Source of the DNA: Halomonas sp. UBA3074
GTDB taxonomy: Bacteria > Pseudomonadota > Gammaproteobacteria > Pseudomonadales > Halomonadaceae
Assembly: GCF_002366715.1 (NCBI RefSeq)
Contig: NZ_DFBS01000045.1
Coordinates: 186,001-250,000 of the forward strand
Length of the DNA stretch: 64,000 bases
Direction of reading: 5' to 3'
Below are positions 34,479 to 43,567 of the stretch, piece after piece (position 1 is the stretch's first letter; the number at the start of each line of letters is the position of its first letter). Below the pieces are notes generated by a model. That model worked only from the letters and a program-made list of their open reading frames with translations. It did no database searches and was not told where the DNA came from. Position numbers and translations under genes: made by a program.

Positions 34479-36299
34479 ATGGGTACAGTTAACAAGCTTT
34501 TTGCATCATTTTTTTCATTAATGCGCATACTTTCAATTTCTTGGAGAAGTAGCCGAAAGTGGACGCTTTTAAGTACATTTTTTATGGCACTTGAAATAAT
34601 TTCAGGTTTGGGGGTGCTCTACCTTTTGAAACAAATGGTAGATGTGGTTACAAATGTACTTTCTGAACCCGAGGCTGCTGAAAGTATTGATTCTGTTTTA
34701 TTCTATGTTGTGCTTACAGGCTTAGCAACGCTGGCTTACGTAATTTCACGTGCGTTAGCCGGTTTCTCTCGAGAAACTCAAGGCATGTTGGTAGCAGATT
34801 ATGTCGATAATATTGTCCAAAAAACCGCTATTAGTGTTGACCTAGCATTTTATGAAAGTCCACTATATCACGATACCCTTGAGCGTGCCCGCCAATCTGG
34901 TAGCCAACGCCCTGCACAAGTAGCAAGTAACCTAATGCTGTTAGGCAAAAATGCGATAATGCTAACAGCTATTGTTGTATTGCTGGCTACTATTAACTGG
35001 CATTTATTACCTATTATTCTAATTGCTATAGTGCCAGCACTGATTGCGCGAATTTATTTTACACGAATTCTTTATTATTGGCAGCGTCGAAGGACGCAAA
35101 TGGAGCGTAGAGCTGGGTATTTAGATTGGTTAATGACGTCAGACATTCACGCAAAAGAGCTACGGTTGAACCAATTAGGTGACTATTTAAGGAGAAAATA
35201 TAAGCGTATTCGTAGCGACATTCGTGGTGAGAGGCTTGCTATTAGCCGTAAGCGAACAACAGTGGAGTCAATCGTAGCTGCTATAGCGTCGATTATTTTT
35301 TTTACCTCGCTAGCCTATTTGGCATGGAATACCGCAAAAGGTGAAAATAGTGTAGGCGATTTAGTGCTGTTCCTTTTAATTTTTCAACGGGCTCAATCGA
35401 TGGGGCAAGAGCTTGTTCAACAGCTTTCCAGACTTTATGAAGACCATTTATACATGGGTATGCTGTTTGAGTTTATGGATATGCAGCATACCGTTCCAAG
35501 GTCAGCACAGCCTGTTAAAATTGAACACTCTGAAAAGGTTAACTTAAAGTTAGAGAACGTAAGTTTTGCCTATCCGGGCACTCAAAGAGATGTTATTAAA
35601 AATGTTAATATGGAAATTAAGCCAGGCCAAATTGTGGCGTTAGTGGGGGCTAACGGATCAGGAAAAACATCATTAATTAAATTAATGACACGCCTATATG
35701 ATCCTACTGAAGGACATGTTCAAGTTAACGGTATCGATGCACAGCACTGCGATATTGATGAGTATAGACAGCTTTTCAGCGTGATATTTCAGGACTATTC
35801 ACATTACGCTGAATCCGTTCATGAAAATATTCGTTTTGGCCATATCAACGGGAGCGATGCTGAGCATTCCGTGCCTTGGGCAGCGGAAAATGCAGGTGCT
35901 GCGGCATTCATTGAAGAGCTGGACGACAAGTACGACACCATGTTGACTCGGCTGTTCGACAACGGTAAAGAGCTTAGTGTGGGGCAGTGGCAAAAAATTG
36001 CACTTGCTCGCGCGTTTATGCTTAAGTCAAATATTGTGATACTGGACGAACCCACCAGCGCGATGGATCCTGTGGCGGAATCAGAGCTGTTTGAAAACTT
36101 CCGGGAGCGTATTAGCCACCGTTCTGCCTTGGTTATCAGCCATAGATTGTCAACGATTCGCTTGGCTGACTACATTTATGTGATGGATGATGGGGAAATC
36201 AAAGAGTCCGGCACCCATGAGTCATTGTTTGAGCTAGGTGGCATCTATCACGACTTATTTAGTCGACAGGCTAAATATTATCAACATGATCTTACTTGA
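34479..36299 (+). CDS. ABC exporter of the RiPP cluster (lasso D-type)
   Basis: 606 residues: an N-terminal membrane domain with about six segments (to roughly residue 310), then an ATPase domain. The ATPase has Walker A GANGSGKTS, signature LSVGQWQKIALARAF, Walker B IVILDEPTSAMDP and a switch His in SALVISHRLST, all intact. There is no N-terminal C39 peptidase domain, consistent with a separate leader peptidase. It should export the mature peptide and provide self-immunity. The following gene starts at the base after its stop. Confidence 0.9.
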   Translation: MGTVNKLFASFFSLMRILSISWRSSRKWTLLSTFFMALEIISGLGVLYLLKQMVDVVTNVLSEPEAAESIDSVLFYVVLTGLATLAYVISRALAGFSRETQGMLVADYVDNIVQKTAISVDLAFYESPLYHDTLERARQSGSQRPAQVASNLMLLGKNAIMLTAIVVLLATINWHLLPIILIAIVPALIARIYFTRILYYWQRRRTQMERRAGYLDWLMTSDIHAKELRLNQLGDYLRRKYKRIRSDIRGERLAISRKRTTVESIVAAIASIIFFTSLAYLAWNTAKGENSVGDLVLFLLIFQRAQSMGQELVQQLSRLYEDHLYMGMLFEFMDMQHTVPRSAQPVKIEHSEKVNLKLENVSFAYPGTQRDVIKNVNMEIKPGQIVALVGANGSGKTSLIKLMTRLYDPTEGHVQVNGIDAQHCDIDEYRQLFSVIFQDYSHYAESVHENIRFGHINGSDAEHSVPWAAENAGAAAFIEELDDKYDTMLTRLFDNGKELSVGQWQKIALARAFMLKSNIVILDEPTSAMDPVAESELFENFRERISHRSALVISHRLSTIRLADYIYVMDDGEIKESGTHESLFELGGIYHDLFSRQAKYYQHDLT

Positions 36300-37661
36300 A
36301 TGAACACTATACAATCAGTAAGGGCAGGATGGTTCGGCAGGGCGCTTTCGTTAGTTAATGGCATCATTATTTTTGGTTTTGCTGCAACGCTTGTGCTTAT
36401 CCCAACCTCCTATTGGTGGTTTGGGCTTGCTGCTCTAATATCTTCGCTTATGGGGTGTGGCGCCCTCATAGCCTATCGATACCTTCCTCGAATCTATACG
36501 CGTGATGACTATCAATTGGCAGGCGCTCTTGTTTTTTTCGGGTGTGTTTGGTGGTGGAGCGTATTAGATAGCAACAGTTTACCGTGGGTGGCTTATGAAG
36601 GGTTTCACCGGCTCCACCTTTGGCCATTTATAGCTGCTTATTTCTTGCTAACTCTTCGCGTTTTTACCCCCTCGCCTCATTGGCTTTGGCTTGGCGTGTG
36701 CTGTGGTGCTTTTGGCACAGGCGTTATTGCCATTTATGAAAGAGCTATTGTAGGCCTACAGAGGGCAGACAACGGCATTAACGCGATCCCTTTTGGGAAT
36801 CTTTCATTGCTGATGGGTGTGCTTTCGTTAGTCGCCGGTATTTACTATTTCCAAAAGCATCGACAGCTCTATTATGGGTTATTGGTATTCGCTATTAGCG
36901 CTGCTTTTATGGGATTTTTAGCCTCTTTATTATCGGGTACCCGAGGTGGTTGGGTGTCGATTCCCTTTTTGGCTGCTTTGCTATTGCCAGCAACCAAGCA
37001 TCTGATTAAACCTAAAATTCGTAATGTGGCGCTTCTATTCATTGTTTTCATCATCGTAGCGATTATCGCTTATCCCTCTACGGGCGTATGGTTACGCTTA
37101 GTCGCGATATTTGATGATATTTATCAATATTTTATAACAGAAAGTGCTAATTCCTCCTTAGGTATTCGCTTCGAACTCTGGCGGGCAGGTTGGTATATGT
37201 TCAAGGAGAGCCCGTTAATGGGTGTAGGGGAAGGAGGAGTACAGGAGTGGCTAAATGCATTAACAGCTGAAGGGATACTCTATGAAAGAATCGCCGATTA
37301 CCCCCAGCTACATAGTGACATGATTGACACTTTAGCCCGTCGGGGCGTGGTTGGTTTTATTAGCTTGTTACTGCTCTACCTCGCTTTTGCCGCAGCATTT
37401 ACTAAAAAGCTTTTACAGCCTGAAGATAATTTGAGAATGCGTCTTTTGGCGGTAAGCGGCGCGATGCTCATCATTGCATTTTTCGATTTTGGTCTGACAC
37501 AAGCCATGTTCAGAGACTTAAGAGCGTTCAGCGGATTTTTAGGCTTTAGTGTCGCGATCTGGGGCTGCTTGGGGTATCAGTTGCAGACTCAGCCGCTCCA
37601 CGCAACATCTCTGCCTGATGATCAAGCCTCGGTAAATTTAGCATCGCCAAAGCCGATGTAA
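36300..37661 (+). CDS. O-antigen ligase/polymerase-like membrane protein
   Basis: 453 residues with about ten to twelve membrane segments. A large periplasmic loop has RFELWRAGWYMFKESPLMGVGEGG followed by HSDMIDTLARRGVVG, the typical Wzy_C/WaaL pattern with conserved Arg and His. It should polymerise or ligate lipid-linked glycans. Its ATG directly follows the exporter stop, so it is coupled to the RiPP operon even though its function belongs to the polysaccharide locus. Either the RiPP genes were inserted in front of it, or it moved with them. Confidence 0.85.
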   Translation: MNTIQSVRAGWFGRALSLVNGIIIFGFAATLVLIPTSYWWFGLAALISSLMGCGALIAYRYLPRIYTRDDYQLAGALVFFGCVWWWSVLDSNSLPWVAYEGFHRLHLWPFIAAYFLLTLRVFTPSPHWLWLGVCCGAFGTGVIAIYERAIVGLQRADNGINAIPFGNLSLLMGVLSLVAGIYYFQKHRQLYYGLLVFAISAAFMGFLASLLSGTRGGWVSIPFLAALLLPATKHLIKPKIRNVALLFIVFIIVAIIAYPSTGVWLRLVAIFDDIYQYFITESANSSLGIRFELWRAGWYMFKESPLMGVGEGGVQEWLNALTAEGILYERIADYPQLHSDMIDTLARRGVVGFISLLLLYLAFAAAFTKKLLQPEDNLRMRLLAVSGAMLIIAFFDFGLTQAMFRDLRAFSGFLGFSVAIWGCLGYQLQTQPLHATSLPDDQASVNLASPKPM

Positions 37662-37676
37662 TTCATCCTTTATATG

Positions 37677-39185
37677 CTAAGCCCCCTTCAACATCCGATC
37701 CAATTGCCGGTAACCAATTGCTTCAATAAGGTGTGGCTGGGTGGGCTTTGGCTCACCCTGTAAATCGGCCAGCGTAAGCGCTACGCGTAATACGCGATGG
37801 TAGGCACGGGCAGAGAGCTTGAGCTTTTCGAGCACACCCGCGAGCCAAGCGCGCTCTTCGTCGTTAAGTGCGCAGGCGGCTTCCAGTGCTTTGCCGCTTA
37901 ACTGGCTGTTCAGCGCGCCGCGGGCCATTTGGCGTTCCCGGGCAGCCATTACCCGCTCACGCACGGCTTCCGATGATTCGCCTTGGGTTTGCGCGGTGAG
38001 CTGTTCAGGCGGCAGTGCGGGCACTTCCACCTGAAGATCGATACGATCTAGCAGTGGCCCGGAAAGCCTAGCCTGATAACGCTGGATTTGGCTGGCGGTA
38101 CATTGGCAGCGCTGGCGTGGGTCGCCCAGGTGGCCGCAGGGGCAGGGGTTCATGGCCGCTACCAATTGAAAACGAGCTGGATAACGGCGTTCATGGCTAG
38201 CGCGGGCTAAATGAATCGTACCTGTTTCTAGTGGCTGCCGAAGTACTTCTAATACGTTGCGAGAAAACTCAGGTAGTTCGTCTAAAAACAGCACCCCATG
38301 GTGAGCGAGTGATATTTCGCCGGGTTTGGGTTTCGAGCCGCCGCCGACCAGGGCGGCGGCGCTGGCACTGTGATGGGGTTGGCGGAATGGCCGTTTGCCC
38401 CAGTCGGCTTCCAACGCTAGCCCGCACACCGAGCGCACGGCAGCGACTTCCAGGGCATCTTCTTCAGAAAGCGGCGGTAGAATGCCTGGCAGGCGGCTTG
38501 CCAACATGGTTTTACCGGTGCCGGGCGGGCCGGCGAATAACAGGTTATGACCACCGGCCGCAGCGACTTCCAGCGCACGGCGCGCCTGCTGCTGGCCGCG
38601 CACATCGGCAAGATCATCTATCGGGGCAGTGGTTTTCACCGAGGCGCTAAGCTTATGCGGGGGAATCTTCTCTTGATCGAGTAAGTGCGCCACGACCTGC
38701 CAAAGCGTGTCGGCAGGCAGTACCGGCAGGTCACCCGCCAGTGCTGCTTCATCGGCGCAGTCGCGGGGAATAATCAGCGCTTTTTTCGCCCGCCGCGTGG
38801 CCAGAGCAAAAGGCAGTATGCCCGGTACCGCGCGCAGCTTGCCATCCAGCGCCAACTCGCCCGCGCACTCCATGCCTTCCAATGCTTCTACTGGGATTTG
38901 CCCAGAGGCGGCCAAAATGCCTAGGGCAATGGGCAGGTCGAAGCGACCACCCTCTTTAGGCAGATCCGCAGGGGCGAGGTTTAACGTGATACGTCGCGTG
39001 TTAGGAAAATCAAAGCCCGCGTTCACCAAGGCGCTGCGTACTCGCTCGCGGCTCTCTTTAACGGCGGTTTCTGGTAAGCCCACCAGTGTCAGGCCGGGTA
39101 AGCCATTAGCCAAGTGCACTTCAACATGCACCGCGGGTGCGTCCAAACCTACGCCTGCGCGGGTGGCGACAATGGCTAATGTCAT
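37677..39185 (-). CDS. comM: YifB/ComM family Mg-chelatase-like AAA+ ATPase
   Basis: 502 residues. The N-terminal ChlI-type domain (VHLANGLPGLTLVGLPETAVKESRERV) is followed by Walker A FAGPPGTGKTM, Walker B VLFLDELPEF and the C-terminal Mg_chelatase_C domain (SARAYHRVLRVALTLADL). A zinc-type Cys pair cluster (NPCPCGHLGDPRQRCQC) is present. ComM is a hexameric helicase for branch migration during natural transformation. It is convergent with the ligase-like gene and marks the end of the polysaccharide and RiPP region and the start of ordinary chromosome. Confidence 0.93.
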   Translation of the reverse strand: MTLAIVATRAGVGLDAPAVHVEVHLANGLPGLTLVGLPETAVKESRERVRSALVNAGFDFPNTRRITLNLAPADLPKEGGRFDLPIALGILAASGQIPVEALEGMECAGELALDGKLRAVPGILPFALATRRAKKALIIPRDCADEAALAGDLPVLPADTLWQVVAHLLDQEKIPPHKLSASVKTTAPIDDLADVRGQQQARRALEVAAAGGHNLLFAGPPGTGKTMLASRLPGILPPLSEEDALEVAAVRSVCGLALEADWGKRPFRQPHHSASAAALVGGGSKPKPGEISLAHHGVLFLDELPEFSRNVLEVLRQPLETGTIHLARASHERRYPARFQLVAAMNPCPCGHLGDPRQRCQCTASQIQRYQARLSGPLLDRIDLQVEVPALPPEQLTAQTQGESSEAVRERVMAARERQMARGALNSQLSGKALEAACALNDEERAWLAGVLEKLKLSARAYHRVLRVALTLADLQGEPKPTQPHLIEAIGYRQLDRMLKGA

Positions 39186-39304
39186 TGCAATTCCTCGCTG
39201 ATGATGGGGGCCAACGTTACGCTTATATTATCTAAGCCTGCTTTACCATTATGGCTAAACTACCTTAGTTAAGCCCGCTTTGGTAGCGCTCAACGTTACT
39301 CCTC

Positions 39305-40186
39305 TTAAGGCTGCTCGCTGTCTGCTGCAGCATCTTCCAACACCGCGGTCAGTTCCAGGGCAAAGCGTTGGGCGGACGGAAGCGCACCAAAGCTCCATAC
39401 GGGGGGGAGGCGCAGCAGTCGATCGTTTTTAACACTGAGCAGGTGCTGCCACAGGCCACTTTCGGCCAGCTTCGCTTCGACCCCGGCGGGCAGCGGGTCG
39501 ATGATCACGATCATCGCCTCCGGGTAGCGTGCCAGCGCTTCAACCCCTACCAGTGCAAACCCCCAAGCGTTGGTGGGCTGATCCCAGGCATTAGGGATGT
39601 CGAGCTGCTCAAGAACGGCGTTGTAGAGGCTGTTATCACCAAAGACCCGCACATGGCGGGCATCCATAAACTGCACCATCAGCAGCGGCGCGGCGTCAGG
39701 CAGGGAGCGGCGCAAACGGCTCATCAGGGCGGCGGTTTCTTCAATGAGTGCTTCTGCCTGCGTTTGGCGCTCGGTTAACTCGCCCAATTGGCGGGTCAGC
39801 GTTTGCATCTCTTCCCAGGTGTCGGTGCCGGGGGAATAGAGCGCGAACGAGGTGACTGGTGCGATTCGCTCAAGACGTGGCGTTAAGCCTGCAAACATGG
39901 GGGAAATCAGCGTTTGCGCGGGCGGTATTTGCGCCAGCAGTTCTAAATTGGGCTGGGTGCGTAGCCCCATATCGCTAACGCTCTCGGGGATGCGGGGCTC
40001 GCCCACCCAGTCGTGATATGCGTCCTGTTGGGCAACGCTGCTAACCGGGGCATCAATGGCCATGAGTGTTTCGGCAATGGTCCAGTCGACCGTCGCCCAC
40101 TGCGCCTGGGCAGTGGAGAAGGCCAGGAGGCAAACGGCGAACAGCCCGCAGCGTGCGAGAAAAGAGTGCGGGGTGGCATGGCGCAT
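39305..40186 (-). CDS. Iron-siderophore periplasmic binding protein (FhuD/BtuF-like)
   Basis: 293 residues with a signal peptide (RCGLFAVCLLAFSTAQAQ). TIAETLMAIDAPVSSVAQQDAYHDWV and VSDMGLRTQPNLELLAQIPPAQTLIS are the standard start of FhuD-type binding proteins, and VEALARYPEAMIVIID belongs to the second lobe. It delivers ferric siderophore to an inner-membrane ABC permease, but no permease or ATPase gene is nearby. It is downstream of the receptor gene on the same strand, with a Fur-like palindrome in its own upstream region. Confidence 0.85.
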   Translation of the reverse strand: MRHATPHSFLARCGLFAVCLLAFSTAQAQWATVDWTIAETLMAIDAPVSSVAQQDAYHDWVGEPRIPESVSDMGLRTQPNLELLAQIPPAQTLISPMFAGLTPRLERIAPVTSFALYSPGTDTWEEMQTLTRQLGELTERQTQAEALIEETAALMSRLRRSLPDAAPLLMVQFMDARHVRVFGDNSLYNAVLEQLDIPNAWDQPTNAWGFALVGVEALARYPEAMIVIIDPLPAGVEAKLAESGLWQHLLSVKNDRLLRLPPVWSFGALPSAQRFALELTAVLEDAAADSEQP

Positions 40187-40225
40187 GGTGGAGAAAGGCT
40201 ATCCAGGAAAATAAGAGATGTATTT

Positions 40226-40246
40226 AAACGATAATATTTATTGTTT
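40226..40246 (-). promoter_or_regulatory. Fur-box-like palindrome before the siderophore-binding protein gene
   Basis: AAACGATAAT and its near-inverse ATTTATTGTTT form an imperfect palindrome, about 12 of 19 positions agreeing with the classical Fur box. It lies 40 bases before the start codon. A hairpin (TGCCCAG/CTGGGCA, 40272-40295) just upstream probably ends the receptor transcript. Confidence 0.5.
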
Positions 40247-40334
40247 GCAAACCTGTTTTCAGAAAGCAAATTGCCCAGACGTGGTGGCCTGGGCAGATGC
40301 GCCAACGATTACTTAGCAATGCTTAAACGATAGC

Positions 40335-42437
40335 TTAGAAACGGTAGTGAACGCTCGCGGTCACGCCGCGTTCGGCACCAAAGTAGCAGTACTCCAGGGA
40401 GTTGCAGGAGGCCACGTAATCTTTATCCAGCAGGTTGTTCACGTTTAAGCGTGTTTCGACCCCTGCAACGCCGAGTTGGCTAAGGTCGTAGCCAATAGTG
40501 GCATCGACCAGGGTGTAGTCGGGCACGCTTTCGGTATTGGCCCGGTCAGCGGCGATATCCGCGTAGTGGCGTACGCCGACCCCCATATCCACGCCGTTCA
40601 GCCAGCCATCATTGGCTTCGTAATGACCCCATAGCTGAACTTGGTGCCGGGGTGAGTAAATCGCGTTATTGCCCTGGTTGCCGTCATCGCTTTTAGCGTA
40701 AGTGATATCGGTAAAGCTGTAGCCCGCCTGCAGCGAGAGGGTGTCGGTCAGCTGAGTTTGCGCTTCCAGTTCCAGCCCCTGGGATTCGATTTCACCTACG
40801 GCGCGGTAAGGGTCGGTGGGCTGCTCTTTGGTGGCCACATTCTCTTGAGTAATGTGGAACAGGGCCGCGCTGTACTGGCTGGCGCTGCCGTTAGGCTGGA
40901 ATTTGACGCCGGTTTCCCACTGCTCGCCTTCCATCGGTTGCAGCAGATCGCCACTTTCATCCACGAAACTGGTGGGGGTAAAAGCGGTGGAGTAGCTCAG
41001 GTAGGGCGCCACGCCGTTATCGAACAGGTACACCACCCCGGCGCGACCACTGAACTGGGTATCGCTGAGCGAGCTGGTATCGCCACTGTCGCGGTTGGCA
41101 TTGTCGATATTGACCCAGTCGTAGCGGCCGCCCAGGGTGAAGCGCCAGTCATTGAGGGCGATTTGGTCTTGCAGGTAAACGCCAGTTTGGTCGATTTCAT
41201 GGCGTTCCCGCACCGGGGCGTAAAACTCGATGGGTTCGCTGCCATACACAGGGTCAAACGCATTGATCGGCGGAAAATATCCGGATGGCCACGAGACATC
41301 GTTTTCACGCTGCTGATAATCCACCCCGAGCAGCAGCGTGTGATCCATAACGCCACTACTGATGTTGGCTTCTAACTGATTATCGAACGTCCAGGCGTCT
41401 AGCGACTCATTGCTGCCGGAGTAGTAGCGAGTGAGCTCATCGGACGTAGGCGAGGTCCAGCCAAAACCATAGACTTGATTGAGCACCACGTCTGAATTGA
41501 GGTAGCGCATCAGTTGGCGGCCAGTCACCTGATCGTTGAAGCGGTGCTCCAGGGCGTAGCCGACCATGCGCTGGGTGCGCTCGTAGGCATCGTAATTCGC
41601 TTCCCCATCAAAGAAGTTGTTGCTGATCTTGCGACCATTGTGGGCGACCACGGCGCCTTCATAGGGTACACCGGAGTGGTAGCCGCCTTCGGGTTCATCC
41701 TGTAGATAGGCTTCTACGGTCAGGCTGGTGTCATCGGTGATATCCCAGGTGAGGCGGGGCGCAATGGCGTAGCGCTCCTCTTCTGACGGGCCAAACTGGG
41801 TATCCGCGGCGCTGGCGATACCGGTCAGGCGAAAAGCTGCCCGCTGCTCAGCGCCAAGTGGCCCGGTGAGGTCAAAAGCGGCGCTGCGCTGGTTATTATT
41901 ACCCACTCGTAAACGCAGCTCACCGCCCTGTTCAAATTCTGGCCGCTTACTGTTTAGCGCCACTACGCCGCCAGGGGAGGCTTGCCCATAAAGCACTGAC
42001 GCAGGCCCGCGGACTACTTCAATGCTTTCCAGAAACCACGGGTCGATGCGCATGCTGCTATGGGAGTTGGCATCCCCCATGATTTTCAAGCCATCTAAGA
42101 AGGTGTTGCTCAAGCTACCGTCCGAAAACCCGCGCAACACGAGATAATCAAAGCGGTTGGAGGCGCCGATTTGGTTGCTGTAAACGCCGGGCGTGTAGTC
42201 GGTGGCGCGCTGAACGGTGCTGACACCCCGGTTATCCATCTGTTCGCGCGTAATGGTCGAGACGCTCTGAGGTGTTTCGATAAACGGCGTCTCAACTTTG
42301 GTGGCGGCCTGCTGGGCGGTCACCGTGACGGTACCCAGCGGGGTGTTCTCCTGTGCATGGAGTGGTGATACCGAGAGGGCCGCGATAACAGCGGCACTAA
42401 GGGGAGAGCGTAGGAAGCGATGATGGATAACGGCCAT
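40335..42437 (-). CDS. TonB-dependent siderophore receptor
   Basis: 700 residues from the ATG at 42437 (AGGT seven bases before); a TTG at 42452 is an alternative. A signal peptide is followed by a TonB-box-like region (GTVTVTAQQ), the plug domain (SVSTITREQMDNRGVS then LVLRGFSDG and RGPASVLYGQASPGGVVALNSKRP) and a beta-barrel ending in the required C-terminal Phe (ASVHYRF). It resembles FhuA/FoxA-type receptors for ferric hydroxamates. The AraC regulator and the binding protein flank it, and a Fur-like box lies upstream. Confidence 0.92.
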   Translation of the reverse strand: MAVIHHRFLRSPLSAAVIAALSVSPLHAQENTPLGTVTVTAQQAATKVETPFIETPQSVSTITREQMDNRGVSTVQRATDYTPGVYSNQIGASNRFDYLVLRGFSDGSLSNTFLDGLKIMGDANSHSSMRIDPWFLESIEVVRGPASVLYGQASPGGVVALNSKRPEFEQGGELRLRVGNNNQRSAAFDLTGPLGAEQRAAFRLTGIASAADTQFGPSEEERYAIAPRLTWDITDDTSLTVEAYLQDEPEGGYHSGVPYEGAVVAHNGRKISNNFFDGEANYDAYERTQRMVGYALEHRFNDQVTGRQLMRYLNSDVVLNQVYGFGWTSPTSDELTRYYSGSNESLDAWTFDNQLEANISSGVMDHTLLLGVDYQQRENDVSWPSGYFPPINAFDPVYGSEPIEFYAPVRERHEIDQTGVYLQDQIALNDWRFTLGGRYDWVNIDNANRDSGDTSSLSDTQFSGRAGVVYLFDNGVAPYLSYSTAFTPTSFVDESGDLLQPMEGEQWETGVKFQPNGSASQYSAALFHITQENVATKEQPTDPYRAVGEIESQGLELEAQTQLTDTLSLQAGYSFTDITYAKSDDGNQGNNAIYSPRHQVQLWGHYEANDGWLNGVDMGVGVRHYADIAADRANTESVPDYTLVDATIGYDLSQLGVAGVETRLNVNNLLDKDYVASCNSLEYCYFGAERGVTASVHYRF

Positions 42438-42474
42438 AAGTGATACCTGCAAGAAGAAGCAATGAACTAAACGT

Positions 42475-42493
42475 GTTAATGAGAATTATTGCT
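42475..42493 (-). promoter_or_regulatory. Fur box before the TonB receptor gene
   Basis: GTTAATGAGAATTATTGCT agrees with the 19-base Fur consensus at 13 positions. It lies about 40 bases before the receptor start, where repression by iron would be expected. Confidence 0.65.
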
Positions 42494-42595
42494 CTTTATC
42501 GCAGTGGATAGGTATGCGTAATGACAAAGAGGCTATGCCTGCTGCCAAAAAGTGCTTGGTTATGGAACTTACTGCAAAAACAAGCAGGGGGCGTC

Positions 42596-43567
42596 TTAAT
42601 GGCGTTTCAACACAGCGTGGGGCGCCATCCCAAAAGCGCGCTTGAAAGCGGTGGCAAAATTAGTGGCATGGCGATAACCGCTCGCATGGGCCGCCTGCTG
42701 CACGCTATAGCCACGCTGCAGATCGCGATACGCCTGGGTTAAGCGGCATTGGCGCAGGTGCTCAAACAGTGAGTAACCGTAATAGGCGCGAAACTTCTGA
42801 CGCAGGCTGCTGGGGCTCATGGCGACATCACGAGCCAAGCTCTCCAAGCAGTAGGTCTTCATCGGTTGATCGGCAATCTGCTGGTGAAGCGTCGCCAGGC
42901 AACCGCGGTCTCGAGGGGTTAAGCGTGTTTCACGGTGATGGGAGGGAGCGCTTGCCGCCAGCGGCGATAACGGGTCAGCGGGCAAGCCATGGCCGAGTAG
43001 TTGAAGCGCTAGCCCTTGCCACACCAGCGGTTGCCGGCAAGCGCTGGTCGGCTGGTCGATGTTGGCGCGCAGGGCCAGAAGCAGCGCTTCAGGTAGCCGC
43101 CAGCGATGCAGCAGCGGGGCGGCGGGGGATCGCGGAAGCCCATGAGGTTCCGTGGTGAGTACTGCAAGATTCACCGTGCGTAGGCGCGGCTGGGCGGGCT
43201 GATAGACCGTGAGCGACTGCTGAGAATTGAAGTGCGCGCACAGCCCATCGCCTGGCATGAGGGCAAAGCATTCAGAACCCACTGTGGCGGTGATATGACC
43301 TTCGAGCACCACGCTAATGAACCAGGGCACTGACTGGCGAGACGCTGACCAGTAGCTACGCTCCACCTGCAGGTCAGAGAGCGTTAGATGTAGCGATGGG
43401 GATAAACTCACATCGTGAACGCTGCCATGGGCGACGGGCACGACGTGGGCGCCCACGCCCTCGATTCGGTAATCGATGCCGAAGCGCAAACCCAACTGCT
43501 CTAATGATTGCGATGTCAGTGTATGCGTTGTTTGGTCGGTAGGTGGGTGCGCAGCGAGTGTGTTCAT
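42596..43567 (-). CDS. AraC-family transcriptional regulator (siderophore-responsive type)
   Basis: 323 residues. The C-terminal AraC/XylS DNA-binding domain is intact, with two helix-turn-helix motifs (CLESLARDVAMSPSSLRQKFRAYYG and YSVQQAAHASGYRHATNFATAFKRAFG). The N-terminal part (VPWFISVVLEGHITATVGSECFALMPGDGL) is a cupin-like sensor as in PchR/FoxR-type regulators. It is upstream of and parallel to the receptor gene, so it probably activates receptor expression when the ferric siderophore is present. Ligand identity is not determinable. Confidence 0.88.
   Translation of the reverse strand: MNTLAAHPPTDQTTHTLTSQSLEQLGLRFGIDYRIEGVGAHVVPVAHGSVHDVSLSPSLHLTLSDLQVERSYWSASRQSVPWFISVVLEGHITATVGSECFALMPGDGLCAHFNSQQSLTVYQPAQPRLRTVNLAVLTTEPHGLPRSPAAPLLHRWRLPEALLLALRANIDQPTSACRQPLVWQGLALQLLGHGLPADPLSPLAASAPSHHRETRLTPRDRGCLATLHQQIADQPMKTYCLESLARDVAMSPSSLRQKFRAYYGYSLFEHLRQCRLTQAYRDLQRGYSVQQAAHASGYRHATNFATAFKRAFGMAPHAVLKRH

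Noticed and set aside
38707..39201. A 164-residue plus-strand frame opposite comM
   Set aside because: It lies antisense to a strongly conserved ATPase gene and is Arg/Ala/Ser-rich low-complexity sequence.
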